Shown: positions 11,440 to 24,070 of the stretch, in pieces
Position numbering within the stretch: the first letter of the stretch is position 1
How the letters are laid out: each line of letters opens with the position of its first letter
DNA from: Euryodendron excelsum
Taxonomy: Eukaryota; Streptophyta; Magnoliopsida; Ericales; Pentaphylacaceae
DNA length: 64,000 bases
Reading direction: 5' to 3'
NCBI GenBank assembly: GCA_033060915.1
Contig: CM065396.1
Span: 9,005,001 to 9,069,000 of the forward strand
Program-made: the position numbers and the translations under genes
Notes under the pieces: generated by a model
Databases searched by the model: none
What the model was told of the DNA's origin: nothing
What the model saw: only the letters and a program-made list of their open reading frames with translations

Positions 11440-12840
11440 CATTTTTATACTTTCTAAAAACTCTCTTTTCAAAACTCTCTTTCTAAAACCCTCTTTTTCA
11501 ACATGCTTTCTAAAAACTCTTTTTTTCAACATTATTTTCTAAAAACTTCCTCCAAAAATTTATTTTTCAAAAACTGATTTTTAAACTCGTTTCCAAAACA
11601 CTCTCCTCAAAATCCACTTTTTAAAAACGCTCCCTAAATCTCTTTCCTAAAAACTCTTTTCGATAATCTGCTTTCTAAAAATCTTTCCAAAAACTCTCTC
11701 TTCAAAAGTCACCTTTGAGAAATTCCTCTCTAGGATTTCCTTCCCAAAACTTCCTTTGCAAAAACTCACTTTCCAAAAATCCCTTTTCTTAGAGTCTAAG
11801 TTAAGCCTTAGAGCCAACAATTAGGAAACCCTAATTTTCCTTCCCAAAAATATGATTTTCAATCTTGCCTTAAAACCTAGGTTTCTAAACCTCTTGTTTT
11901 CTACATCAAAACTATACATATTTCCAAAACCTATTTTCTACGTCAAAACTGTAGTCTTCCAAATCTGGGGTTTTTAAAACTTCCTCTTCCAAATCCTTGT
12001 CAAATCAAATCTTCCCTTTAGGAAACCAAATCTAATCTTCCCGTTTAGGAAACTAGATCCAATCCTCCGTTTTTGAAAACAAAATAAAACCTTCTCTTTT
12101 AGAAACAAAATCCAGTTCCTTGTTTTATGAAATAGGAATCTTAACCCTTCCTAGTCTAAATCTTTCCTAATTCAAATCCTTCCTAATCTTCCACTTTCCT
12201 AAATCTTAAGTTTCCAAAACTTGAACATAAAAATCTTTCCTAAATTTTAAAACTCAACTTTCACATCTTTCCTAATTCAACCCTTTCCTAATTTTATCTC
12301 TCTCCAAATCTTAACTTTCCAAATCTAAATTTTCAAATCTTTCTAAAACTCAAACCTTTCCTATTTTCAAAGCCTTTCTTAAAATGAAACTTTCCTAATT
12401 TCAAAACTTTCCTAATTCGAAAACTTTCCTAATTTTGAAAACTTTCCTAATTTCGAAACTTTCCTAATTTTGAAACTTTCCTAATTCGAAAACTTTCCTA
12501 ATTTTGAAACTTTCCTAATTTAAAAACTTTCCTAATTTGAAACTTTTCTAAAATGACACTTTCCTAAAATGACACTTTCCTAAAACGGAACTTTCCTAAT
12601 TCGAACCTTCCTAAATCCAAGCCTCCCTAATCTTCCGAGTCCAATATTCGAGTCAATTCTTTTCAAAAATCTTTTCAAGTCAAGTTCAATCTTTCCTTTC
12701 TAAGTTCCTAAGTCTAGGTTTCCTAAAACCAAGTCTTTCAAAACCAATATTTTCAAATCTTCCAATAAAAGTCCAAATTTCCTATTCTTCCAATTCCAAT
12801 TCGAATTCCAACTCCAACTCTTTTCCAAATCAACTCGTCT
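11440..12840 (+). repeat. G-poor degenerate CTTTCCTAA tract
   Basis: It is built from variants of CTTTCCTAATTTCGAAA. The segment 12400-12560 is the most regular, with many near-identical 16-17-bp units. No genes seen. Confidence 0.75.
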
Positions 12841-12845
12841 ATTTT

Positions 12846-12925
12846 CAATCGGACTCTTGTTTGAACTACGACTGACCTGATTCCTCCAAAAAGATACGTA
12901 GGCACCCCTCATGGGTGCGGTCATA
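12846..12925 (+). promoter_or_regulatory. Conserved LTR island (TACGTAGGCA core)
   Basis: TCGGACTC..., GACTGACCTGATTCC, ATACGTAGGCACCC and GGGTGCGGTCA in order, as in all other copies. Confidence 0.5.
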
Positions 12926-13695
12926 ACATTTTTTAAATTTTTATGTCCACATTCTTTTTCAAATCTCCAATTCTACAATCTTCTTCAAGTTTTCAATTCC
13001 ATAATCTATTTTTCTAATTCCAAATTTCTATTTTCAAATCTCAATTTCCAAATTCTAAAACTTTCCAATTTTAAATCTATCTTTTCAAATCTTTTCTAAA
13101 ATCAAATCAATTTTTTTCAAAATCTATTTTCAAATCAAACCTTCCTCTTGCATTTGCATATCATGCATCGTATATTTTTAAACAATCTTTTTCAAAGTGA
13201 ATAGGATTGGAGAGTTTGTTAGTTGAAGAATCTCATAGGTGAATCTAGGGTAAATAGACATGTAGGTACCGCAAGGGCGGGGTAGGGTGATAGCTTAGTA
13301 CGTCTTCCCTATACGTAACCAACCTCCGAACCTTGATCACTATTTCTGAAGGACCAAAAGGAGTTATTTTTCTAAAAAGGGCTTAATATTTTATAAAGGT
13401 TGCTAAATAACCTGTTTTCTTAAAAACCCTCTCTTGAGGAGATATTTTCAAAATTGTTTTCCAAAACCCTAAGTGTGGTTTTTGGATTATGCTTAGTTTT
13501 TAGGTGACCTAACTCACCTTAATCAAGTTAGGTGGGGACTCCAAACTTTTTCCAAAAGCCCTTTATTCAAATCTATTTTCAATTCAAACATAGTCACACT
13601 CATTCTTCTATGAGGGTGAGTTCTAACAAGAGAGTATAGTATTTTTCCTGCTTGTGTGTGTATTCCTCAAGTGTAAAAAATCTGGGCGCGATAGC

Positions 13696-13713
13696 TGACG
13701 ACTCCACTGGGGA
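13696..13713 (+). promoter_or_regulatory. Primer binding site, tRNA-Arg type
   Basis: TGACGACTCCACTGGGGA, two bases after the LTR end. Apart from two mismatches it is the complement of a plant tRNA-Arg 3' end (consensus TGGCGACTCCGCTGGGGA, from knowledge of Ogre-type elements). Confidence 0.65.
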
Positions 13714-13869
13714 CACTTAGAGGGTTAGGCCATTAGTCATGTCTGTTTACCCTTCACCCATGTAGAGTCTTCAATTAACTTGTTCAATCCTATTCACTTT
13801 AAATTTTAAAAATTGTTTTCAAAAAAATATGCATCTATTCATAATATCTTGTATTAAGTTTGTCATCCA

Positions 13870-13899
13870 CATACTGACTCTTGCATCTTTGTTTTGTAG
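13870..13899 (+). promoter_or_regulatory. Candidate 3' splice site with branch point
   Basis: CATACTGACTC then CTTTGTTTTGTAG|GTGCG. CTGAC fits the plant branch consensus CTRAY about 25 nt before the AG. In B the same site reads CTAAC, also a consensus match. Confidence 0.5.
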
Positions 13900-14051
13900 G
13901 TGCGCTTTATGTTTAAACATTATTAATTGTTATGCATGAATGTGATGAACAGGATGGATTGGAGTTGTTGGGCTCTTTCTTCCACTTTCAAAAATCACAC
14001 ACACACACTGCACGTGCACTTGCATTCTGCATACTTGCATTTTACCCTGAT

Positions 14052-14135
14052 ATGTCCTTTCTAGTTAGAAAGGGGGAACGGTATATTGGTTATGGGCAAG
14101 ATGCTTTGTCAGTTTCTTCGCCTACGGCCTCTTGA
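14052..14135 (+). CDS. Short reading frame, giant-element internal module 1
   Basis: Twenty-seven codons beginning MSFLVRKGE and ending SVSSPTAS before TGA. The same frame and stop are kept in B (31250-31333) with a handful of substitutions. It resembles the beginning of the frame at 15740 (MSLFVRRGQ...YIG). It may be translated, or be the remnant of a longer upstream protein. No family recognised. Confidence 0.3.
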   Translation: MSFLVRKGERYIGYGQDALSVSSPTAS

Positions 14136-14502
14136 TGGTTCCCCCGCTCGGATCACCAACCGATCATGGCACCACCTCGGAGAATGGGCCTAGGTTTGAA
14201 GATCAGGGGATCGAGCCATTTTAGGACGCATTAGTCAACCCTTAACCTCATACTCATATAGACACCATGCATAGCCGAACCTCTGCTGGATTTAAGACAC
14301 GCACACTGTTTTCCAAAACATGTAAGAAAGGGCGACTGCTCTTACTTTCATTTATACCTGCTTATTCCTGTTGTTATAATGTATGTTTTCTTACTGTTAT
14401 AATGACTGTCTAACTGCTCATGCATGCACGTTTACCTTACTCTTGCATTTTCTCTCCTTATACTCTTTGCATATCCATGTTCATGCATTCAATATCCCAT
14501 GT

Positions 14503-15430
14503 CAAGACAAGAGTTCCAAGTAACTCAAGTCACTGCATCCTCATGCATATGATCAACCCATAGAGAGTGACACCAAGGTCACTCTCCCTTGCATTAAACC
14601 TACTTAAACCCTAAGGGTTCCCACGTAACCCTAAGGACTCATGGCATGCATACCAATCCATTCCATAATAGGGGCCCCAATCCTTCTATGCTCACGGAGA
14701 TAAGATTGCCCAGAAGACAAGGGGTAATCGATTAAGAAGGTCTCTCAACGACCTCCTCGACATCAAATCCAACGAAGGCCAATCCGAAGACTCAAGAGTA
14801 GTTTAGGGGTTCATTTGTAAAACTAGGCAGGTGAAAGTCCAAAGGAAAATGTTCCATCTCCCCCTGTTTAAATTTATTTCAATTCTCTTGTATCTTAAAC
14901 CTAAAGTTCAATGTACTTCTTTATTTTTGAGAATGAATTGAGGGATGATTGGATGAAGGTTCCCACTTGATGTTAAGGTATCTGCATATAGGGACAAATC
15001 CCCTATCTCCAAAAGTGAGCAAATACATCATGTTTAGTTCTTCTCTCAAGTAGGGGCACCTCTAGGACATGCATTGCATAAAAATTTTCAAATCAAGGCA
15101 CTAACTTCTCTTTTGTTTTTGTCTTCTATCCTCCCCCTTCCTCATCTCCAAGTATCCAGAGAACTGAAGACAGAAGCAAGACAATAAGGGGGTTTTTCTA
15201 AACCATTCATTTATTATTATCATATTGCTCACATGTTCACTTTTATTATGTTCATGCATCTATATCCATTTAGAGACAAGAGTTCCAAGAAACTCAAGTC
15301 ATTTCATTCTCATGCATCTAATTAACCGTAGAGAGAAAGGAGCAATCCAATGTCATGTTAATCGAGCCTACCAAAACTCCTACGGGTTCTTAAACCCTAA
15401 GGATTCATGGCATGCATAGAACCATATCTC
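14503..15430 (+). repeat. Internal direct duplication, units about 770 bp apart
   Basis: GACAAGAGTTCCAAG, AACTCAAGTCA, CTCATGCAT, then ACCCTAAGGA, TCATGGCATGCATA occur in the same order from 14503 and again from 15273. The corresponding pair in B starts at 31660 and 32423 (763 bp apart), so the duplication predates the divergence of A and B. Confidence 0.75.
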
Positions 15431-15629
15431 GAGAGAAGCCCAAATCTCTCTCAGTCCATAGAGGCGGGATTGCCCAAATAGGGAAACATCAACCGGCCCA
15501 CGTCGAAGAGATATTGTATTGCATAAAGGGGCAAAAGCCCGCCTCCAAAATGGACTTGTCATCATGCCTAGATTCCCTCAAAGAAGGGACCTTCATAGGA
15601 CATGCGTCGCATAGAACCTCCATATCCAC

Positions 15630-15673
15630 ATGCTGACTGCATTCTGTTTTTCTTTTTCTTTTTCTTTTTGTAG
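15630..15673 (+). promoter_or_regulatory. Strong candidate 3' splice site, module 2
   Basis: CACATGCTGACTGCATTCTG followed by a long T/C tract and TTTTTGTAG|GTCAG. It contains a CTGAC branch-point match and parallels the site at 13899. In B it reads TTCTTTTATAG|GTCAA (32817). Confidence 0.55.
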
Positions 15674-15739
15674 GTCAGAGAGCACAACTGAATTCATGAA
15701 ATCCCTCTAGTATCCCACCAAGTTCAAACTCATGGAAGG

Positions 15740-15916
15740 ATGAGCCTATTTGTTAGAAGAGGCCAAACCTACATCGGGGAGCAACAACAACTAACCATCT
15801 ATCAACAAGACGTTACCTCCACACCATGCCGTGACAACCACCGTCTATGCAAAAGGAGACTTCACCATTTGCAAAGTCCTATCAGACCTATGCATTGCTA
15901 TAAAAGAATCTCTTAA
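15740..15916 (+). CDS. Short reading frame, giant-element internal module 2
   Basis: Fifty-eight codons starting MSLFVRRGQTYIGEQQQL. Its first 20 residues resemble the module 1 frame (pattern MS-x-x-VR-K/R-G-x-x-YIG). In B the start codon is ATA and the frame runs on longer to TGA near 33138. It lies 67 nt after the candidate splice acceptor. Function unknown. Confidence 0.3.
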   Translation: MSLFVRRGQTYIGEQQQLTIYQQDVTSTPCRDNHRLCKRRLHHLQSPIRPMHCYKRIS

Positions 15917-16475
15917 CTGCCAAATGCATGCCAAACATCGCAAAAGATCCGTCAATTCGTCGTCCGTCGTTTGGTGATATACCCGGGGAATGAAATACCA
16001 AAGCAGTCGGCACAGTTTCAAAACTTTGTTAGGGGTTCCCACCAAGAGGTCCACTAGAAAAGGGAGGTTTTCATAAAATTCTTTTATTTTCTGTTTGCCT
16101 TTCTGGTTTTTGCATATCTTCTTTAAATAAACACTGCATGCCATGTAATAATGTTTTAAATGAAAATAGGTAGTTTCCAGTTTATCCCCTTTGTCACATA
16201 TTCTTGTGGATGATTGTTGTGTTTAGGGATTCTTTTGCATTTGGTAAATGACTCGACTTAAAGGATGGGATAGCATGGGCAACCCATTCAAAAGGGGGTC
16301 AAAACCTTTGAGAGACAAAGAGAGAGTGAGAGATAGGAAGGAGATAGTCTCATCAAGAAGGTGTAGAGTTCGTTGAAAAGGCAACTATTGCATGATATCC
16401 TGGCTAGGCGATGGGCATCCGAGTCCTCAAAATGATGAGGAGCCATTGTTCTGTTTCTCCCAAATAAACCCTAAG

Positions 16476-17533
16476 CGAAGTCCTTCTGAACCAATCTTAT
16501 CTGAATGTTTGAAATACAGCTTTCTTAGAAACTCGATCTTCCAAAAAGGGCTCCGTAGCATATTACCCGACAAATTCGCACCAAATTGTTCCCTAACTTT
16601 AAATTGAGGTTTCTCTCCCGTTCCTCAATAGATTTTGATGAATTAGGTGCCTAAAATTATCTACATTTTGAGCCCGATCCCCTCATATTATCATAATTCA
16701 ATTTTGAGGAGTTTTGATTTCCCAAAAGGTCCTCGAAAGGTGCTGCACCTGGAAATTCACACCCGATTGCAATGAAATTTCGGATTGAGTTTTCTCTCTC
16801 ACCCGGTGTCGGAATCGTGCTAAATTTGAGCCTAAACCAATTAATTTTTTGAGAGATTTCTACTTACTATTGCAGAATAAGCATTCGGTAAGAATCGATA
16901 TTCGAAACGCAGCCGCTTCAACTAGGGGCTCTTTTCCATTTTTTTCGGAATTACCCCACTTTCCACTAACTTTGCATGGACTGGCCCTTTATTAGACATA
17001 TAAATATATATCGACACTCCTACGTGAATGACCTAATTACCACCTTAGTATATACACTAGTACTTATTTTAAACGCACACACACTAAACACAATACATAA
17101 ATTAAACACATACACACCAAATCAATGCATGGATTTTATTTAACAACACTTTGCCCTCCATTTGCTGGGCAAGTGATGCCCTTGCAACCAATGGGAATTA
17201 AGAGAGATGAGAATATAGAGAGAGGAGGAGGGAAACTAAGAGGAAGGAATATAGAGACAGAGAAGGAATGGAGATCGAGGGGAATGTCTCCATGGAAACT
17301 CTCACATGGATTCTTCTCACTCCCACATGTTGGGCATGGAAGGCCATTGGTGGCTGCTTATATATGGAGAGACAGAGATATATGTAGTGAGAGATAGAGA
17401 GAGAGACCAAGAGAGAGATGGGGGGTGCATCTGCATGAACACCTACCCATACATTTGTAGCCCTTGTGTTGATCACAAGGCTCCCTTAGACCACCATTTA
17501 GAGGTTGTTTTAGAGCAAGAGCTATATATATTT

Positions 17534-17591
<58 letters not shown>

Positions 17592-19837
17592 ATAATGAGA
17601 GAAAGAGAGAAGAGAGTCAGGGAGAGAGTAAAGAAACCAAGAGGTGTGTATTCATTTGGAAAACTCCACCTCCTAGCCACATACACATCCTCTACATAAA
17701 CCCCTCTCTTGCACACACACCCTTCTGGCCTCTCAGTTGCACAGGAGTTCGAAAGAGAAAGAAAGATTGTAGAGAGAGAGGGAAAACCGAGAAGAGGGAG
17801 GCATAAGAGGGAGACTAGCTCAAACCGTTCAAAGGAGCAAGTACTAGGCCTCCTTCTCCAACCCCTCACCTACCTAAACCCAGCAAGAACACACCCTAAC
17901 CTCGTCATGAACTGGAGATAAGCCGAGAGGAAGAAAAACGGGAGTTTCACTGGTGGTTTGGTCGAAGCAAGCCAAGACAAGGCCTGAGGCCTACCACAGT
18001 AGTGCGGGGCTTCTCTAGGACCTCTGTGGAGTCCAAGGGAGGCCTCCTACCTCTGTGCATGAGCCGTAATGGCCTTGGAAGGTCGAACCTGCCAGAAAAC
18101 AATCTTCGGGCCATAACTCAGGCCACCGGCCACATTTTTGGTCATGGCTAGTTGGGTCCTCTTCGTTTTGATGTTACGAACAACTTTCATGAAGGACACA
18201 TCTCTAGAAAAACATAGGAAGACGCCCAAAAGCTCAGTTGCAGGCCTGGAATCCTATGGTTTTGCCATGAAGCCATGCTTTTCCGGCCATAATAGCCACC
18301 TCTGGCCACCGTAGGTTCAGCACTGATTATGAGTGTGTAGCCCAGGTCCATATCATTCTTTGGGCCACACATGCATGGCTAGGAGGACCACGGATAGATG
18401 GCAATCAACGAGGGAAGTCCCCACCCGCGCGAGGAAGAAGATAAAGGCAGTACCTTCCTTCCCCATGCGCAGGTGGTGGCGTGTGTGTGCACATCCCACT
18501 CTCCCTCAACTTCAAAGTTTTATGGTGTGTTTCTAACACTAAATGAGGCGTTCCCATATTTTTTGAAATTTTTCTGATATATATATATGATTGTCTAGTA
18601 AATAAAAATAATGTTCTGACAAAGAAAATCATATAAATTGCATTGTAAATGGAAAAAATCTAAAATTTTACCAGTAGACCTCTAAAAATATGAGGAATCC
18701 ACAGTTTTCTAAGAGTGTGGGGTCATTCGACCCCCTGGTAAGATTTGAGATTTCACCCTTGGGCCCTGTTGCTAGGCAACGTCATTCCTAACAGGAGGCG
18801 AAAAGGATTCCAAGTACTAATCCCACCAAGTTACCCACTGTATTATGTCTATTCCTTGGCTTAACACTGCTAAACTGATTTTAACAACTGCAACCCTTGA
18901 ACACCTAGAAAATGGAGAATTATCATTAATTGGATAAGAAGGCTAACCACCGGCTCTTTATCCAATAGATAACACATGAACCAAGGACCGTTTTGGCCTA
19001 GACATACAATCAGGGTAGGAACTTATGCTTTTCTTAAAATACATGCTTATTTTCCTCTAATCTGCAAGTTGCCCAGTTGACTTTACGCCTTCCTGCTAGC
19101 TATGCTATTGGATATATTGTTTTCTACAAATAATTTCAAATATACATTCATTGCATGCTTGCACCATTGGGAAGGAATAAAGGTGAAACAATCGGAAAGA
19201 AAAGACCCCAAATTAATATCATGGGCGAACCTGACTAGGCTTGATTTTGGGGCAATCATGGGTCAGCTTTGTTGGGCTTGATATGGGCTAGATAATCATA
19301 GGTGGGCCTCCATTATCTTGACAAGGAGGAGTGTCAAAGGTGGGTCCACTGGGCTTGATGATGCCCTGGGTAGGACATACCTGCAAGGATCCTGGTATTA
19401 ATGAAAAAAAAAAAGAATTACTAGGGACATATGCGTATCGTGCCATGCCATACTTTTTACTGCATTGCATTTAAACTTGTACTTTGTAAAATTCATGAGA
19501 TTCCTACTGAGCTTCACAGCTCACTCCTATATTATGGGACATTTTTCAAGAATTGAGACACCAACCGGTTTTCTTAGGAATTGAATATGTGGGAACGAGT
19601 TCCTCTTGCTACCCTGTCGCTCTTGATTGCTTTTGAGTTAGCTAGTTTTATTTTGAATTCTATTGTAATGAGACATTTCGCTAGTTTTCCACTAGTCTTC
19701 TTACTTCGCTATAATATTATCTGGACCGTTTTGATTTATGATGTGAAGTCAAAGTTTATTATGCCTTGTTAAACTTATGAACCCCCAATCAACCTTTCAT
19801 TATTGTGGCCTAGTGAAAGCGAAGTGGGGTCATGACA
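16476..19837 (+). mobile_element. Probable solo LTR of a chromovirus-like element
   Basis: This stretch is missing from the otherwise colinear region of B. It ends GAAGTGGGGTCATGACA, preceded by TTCCTACTGAGCTTCACAGCTCAC, a combination typical of Tekay/Del-type plant LTR ends (from memory). CCTAAG stands at 16470-16475 and again at 19838-19843, which could be a target-site duplication. However, the left end (CGAAGTCC) does not start with TG, so the left boundary is uncertain. TATATAAAT-like motifs occur near 16999. No primer binding site follows, hence solo LTR. An intact gene is not supported: the frames inside are short and repeat-driven. Confidence 0.5.
17535..17589. repeat. (AG)n microsatellite
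   Basis: About 27 uninterrupted AG units within a wider GA-rich zone (17200-17800). It creates long spurious frames of alternating Arg-Glu or Ser-Leu. Confidence 0.95.
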
Positions 19838-21199
19838 CCTAAGTCTATTCTACCTCTTTCTAATCTATCCAGAACTCAAAAGGTGAGTTCATCTATAAAT
19901 CCCGTTGTCTGGCGCACGGACGGGTCCCACGGAATGCCCAAGCGGGCAGGGTCATTTCATAAAAGTTATAGATCTTGAAAGGTTATATAAAATCGACATA
20001 TTATGGGCCCTAATAACCTTTCCGGTTCATGAGATATGCGCGTTCAAAAGTTTCAATTTTGCGTACTTCACCAGCTTGTACCACACCTTTAGCAGCTTGT
20101 ACTTTGATAGCAACCTCTTGAAACCTATGATTAAATTGCATTCAAAATCATTGCATTTAAGCTCATAACCTACATAAAGCACAATAAACTTAATTAATAT
20201 CAAAACATAACTAAAAAGACATATATAATCATAAACTAATACTAACAAAGCACTACTTAAGGACTTATAATTACACTTTTGAAGCACAATCAACTCTTGA
20301 TCATAAAATGTTTTCTTTGCCATGCCAAATTTTTTTTTTTAGAAAAATGAAACTTGCAGGGTATCCCGAAGGCTGGCATCTTTTGACCCTAAAGACTCCC
20401 TAGAGGTCTTCTATAGATTTTCACAAATAACGCCAACAACCTAAAACAGCACATGATAGCAGAAATTCAAAATCAACTACAACAACTCAGTATCCAACCA
20501 TCTACAAACAAAAGAGACCATTGAGTCAGCAGAATACAAATGTCAAGAAGATCACAAAGGTTTGCATGAACAGATAACCTTTCACAAAGTCCCAGTCAGA
20601 GTCTCAACTAGGGCAACACCAAACTCATTGATCTACTGCAATAAGGCAATTCTGTGGGTTAAAGAAGGAACCCCCCTCTTTCCAAATCCTCGGGAAAACT
20701 TAAACCACCGAAGTGGTATGAGCATCCTTACCTCCTAGAGAATAGCATGCCATCTATTATGACCAATACAACGAAAGACGCATTTCCAGATCTACCATCA
20801 CAAAAATCAAACCTCGATAGGAGACTTCGTCACCAAAAGAACATCTCCAGCTTGGCAGAAAGCTAGAAGCAAAGTTCACTCCTAACAATGAAGACTCGAA
20901 GTCATTGATCCTAGCAGAGATAGACAGGGAAGTTTTCCCAGCACCCATCAACTCAAGCTTGATGAAGCACTACTCTATGTAATTAGAAACTCTAATAGAG
21001 CAATGATGACAATGACCAAAATAAAGAGGGGCCCTCAATTCCTCTACCATACAGTTAAACAGAACCCTTGCAAAACCCCCTTTGAGCCGGTCACATTTCC
21101 ATCATATAACCAACTTGGTGATCACCACCCATAATGGGTCGAAAGCTAAGGCATAGAGGCAAAAAATGGGGCGGGGCGAATAGCTCTAGCAATGTCGTT

Positions 21200-21275
21200 T
21201 TCTGCCAGGTAAGTGGCAGAAACAAATAGGAAGAGTCTGGTAATTTTTCACCAGGTAAGTGGGAGAAAATAAATA
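21200..21275 (+). repeat. Direct repeat with two perfect 5' splice-site sequences
   Basis: GCCAGGTAAGTGGCAGAAA and ACCAGGTAAGTGGGAGAAA, 46 bp apart, each containing CAG|GTAAGT, the full plant donor consensus. Followed in both by AATAGG.A..TCT.G. Confidence 0.5.
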
Positions 21276-23279
21276 GGGAAAATCTAGCAATACCAATGTC
21301 AAAGTCATCAAATAAAGGACCTCAACATTAGTCATAAAAGCAAGGGGTAAAAAGGGTATGCAACTGTTAAAGGTGATCATAGGAATCAAAGCTGAGTAGA
21401 ATGGTAGGTTTGAGTCTTTTATCTTATTCTTTCAAAAACCTGACACCTAGCTCATGTTACAATCCAAAAAAGACCTTTCAAAATGGTCATTGTTGTCATT
21501 GCTCTTCAAAGTAAGATGGTTATATTGGAAAGTGCTCTATCCAATACAAGGAGTTCTGAGAAGAAAACTTCTATTCTAACTCAACAAGTGTTTCAGTGCA
21601 CCCCTATCAAAAGCAACATCAATAGTCTTCAGCTAAAGTAACAAGTTCAGTTAACAAAGAGCAAGGAGTCGTCTTCATCGGCATCAATGATAGAAACCAC
21701 AAGAAAAGGCATGGCCTGAGGACATAGTAAAAATGCTCTGGGGTGCTATGGGTAAAAGAGTAGGGTCATGACAAGATACAAAACTACAGACGTAGTGAAA
21801 ACCCAAAAACGGGTGCTGACGTGTAACAATGGTAGAGCCGGTAATTATGAAAACCTACGAGGGCATAGGTGGCAAAAATGGTTTAAATAAGAGAAAAAAA
21901 TTAAAAAAAAAAAAGAAAAAACAAAAGAAAAAGAGTCAACTCTCCTTATTAGCAATCCAAGACAGCCTCAACGAAGCAGCAAAATCTCACGCCTCAACAA
22001 ATGGGTTAAGGGATGCCAACCTGTGGAGAGCCTCCATTGGTAACAGATTTCTAAACTAAGCATGGCAAAATGATAAATATGAATGTCATAAGTCATTTAT
22101 TAAGATTACTCTGTTATATCTTGATATTTGATAATGAGATACTAAGATAGGTAACAAATTCAAGGGGCAACTCCCGAAGCTTTCCCAAGTTCCAAAGGTG
22201 TCTCCAAAATACAACATTTCGACGCGTCGACAAGATCCATCATCCTGCTAGCCAAGTCTCAACCAACTAGGGCATGCATCCGTGCTCATCCTCTATAAAC
22301 CCATGCATTCATCGAAGGAAAGGCCTCCAGAAATGGATGCACAACAAGAGGCGGGCTCCTTATCCAAGTCAAAATCCCTAGGTGATTGGCTCTGGAGAAG
22401 AAGTTCAACTAGATAGAATTCTCACACCATGTAGGCCCTAAGAAAAGAAGAGAATAGAAGAGAAACGGCACAGAGCCTGGGCTGTTGTCCATAGCCAACA
22501 AGAAATAGAGAATGGGGCAATGTCCCACCCTCAACCTCCCAATCTGTCCTAATTCAAACCTTTCCAAACCATGAAGATTGGGGCAATGGCCCACTATCCT
22601 GATCAAATAAAGAACCAATCAGAGATGCTCGACTTTCTAGATACTTCAAACCCATCAACGGAGACCTTATCTCCTTCATAAACCAGTTCAAGACTCTCGA
22701 ATAAGCAAAATCCTTCAGAGACACATCAACAAGAATCCTATCTTGCCTTCCAAAATCAAAACTCAACAATCAAGCCAACATAGAAGAACTACAAACACAA
22801 AATAACCTCCCATGACTCCTCAAGTTCAGCTCATTTCCAATAACCTTGTCTGGGGCATCCTTCCTAAGAAGCCTCACATAGGCCTCTTCCTCGCCAACAG
22901 TCTAGAGAATTTAAAAAATAATACTCAGATGCTACTGGCCTATCGAAGGGCTCCTGAAAGCGAAAAGTGAAATTCAATCAAGAGAGCAAGGAGGACAAGA
23001 AGGAATAACTCGCTTTACAATTCCATCCTCTCCAAGCTAACTCTGCAATTGCTCACACTCCACCTCAACAAAATCTGGCTCAATGGATGACACAAATGAC
23101 AGTAACGCTAGTCCTATCCTTGGCCAAAAGCAGCTCTCGTCACTATCAGCCCAGCCATCACCTGCTACATAAATCACCATCTCCCTTATCAGCCATTCTG
23201 AAGACAAGACAGGAAGAAAGAGACTTGATAAGGGTTCATGGATAGGTAAGAGGTATGTATAAAAAAAAAAAGGAGGTCC

Positions 23280-24070
23280 TTTAAAATAATTTTCGAAATA
23301 ATGTTCTAGGTTTCTTAGACTTTTCCTCAAAAGTTTTAAAATTCAAAATCAATTCCAAAGGTTTCTTAAGCTTTGTCCTCAAACGTTGGTTCAAAACCAT
23401 TTCTAGTTTTCTAAACTTTTATCCTTAAAAGGTTCAAGTTTTAACTTTCATCCTCAAAAAGTTTCTGGTTTCAAACTTTTTCCTTCAAAAGTTTACTTCA
23501 AAATTTAAATCTAGTTTCACACTTTATCTTTCAAAATTTTACTTAAAAAATTTCAAATCCTACATTAAAAAAATTCAAATCCTGGTTTCAAACTTGATCC
23601 TTCAAAAGTTTATGTAAAAAAATCAAATTTTGGTTTCAAACTTTTCTTTCAAAAAGTTTATCTGAAAAAATCAAATTATAGTTTCAAACTTTTTCCTCAA
23701 AAGTTCTAGATTCAAAATCAATCCTATCGGTTTCTTAAAACTTTTTCCTCCAAAAGTTTTTATCTCCCGTCAAATGATAGAGTTTCCTAGACTTTCTCCC
23801 GTTGCAAAAGAAAAAGTTCAATTCTAGGTTTTCTAACTTTCTGTTTCAAAACGTTTGTTTTGAATCAATTTTCCAATTTTTAAAGTCTTTCCCCTCAATA
23901 CGTTTCTATCTAATTCAAATGCTCGGCTTCCCAGGTTTTCCCTTTAAAAGCCCCATTTCAAAACGCTTCCAAAGGTTTTCCAAACTTTTTGTCCAAAAAA
24001 GTTATTTCAAAAATTATCTTCAAAAATCAGTTTCCAAGTTCCTAAACTCCAGTCCCTTTGATCGCCTCGT
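23280..24070 (+). repeat. Degenerate repeats before LTR H
   Basis: Blocks like GGTTTC.TAAACTTT.TCCTCAAAAGTTT recur every 40-60 bp with heavy divergence. Same kind as 9285-9754 (minus) and 36950-37560. Confidence 0.65.

Larger units (their letters stand above)
9755..13693 (+). mobile_element. Giant LTR A (5' LTR, 3939 bp)
   Basis: It starts TATAAGCACCCC (from TGTAAG...) and ends GGGCGCGATA (from ...TGACA), followed at once by a primer binding site, so this is a 5' LTR. It is about 1.4 kb shorter than the LTRs of B because the start region lacks the 29-bp and CGTCTC hairpin arrays and has fewer 157-bp units. The TATA box, leader, G-poor tract, TACGTAGGCA island and the GGTACCG..GGGCGGGGTAGGGTGAT island (13265-13291) are all present. 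Mutated termini suggest an old copy. I found no equally close 3' LTR; the LTR at 24138 belongs to another subfamily. Confidence 0.85.
13694..16475 (+). mobile_element. 5' internal region of giant element A (non-coding)
   Basis: It begins with the primer binding site and matches the first part of element B's internal region almost colinearly (13714-16470 against 30900-33590), with long near-identical stretches. No gag, protease or reverse transcriptase motif is visible in any frame. Within it are two 3'-splice-like sites, two short related reading frames and a direct duplication. The similarity to B stops sharply at about 16470. Confidence 0.75.

Noticed and set aside
17306..17869. Frames of 115-166 codons around 17300-17870
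   Set aside because: They are driven by the AG microsatellite (Arg-Glu or Ser-Leu runs) and have no recognisable domain.
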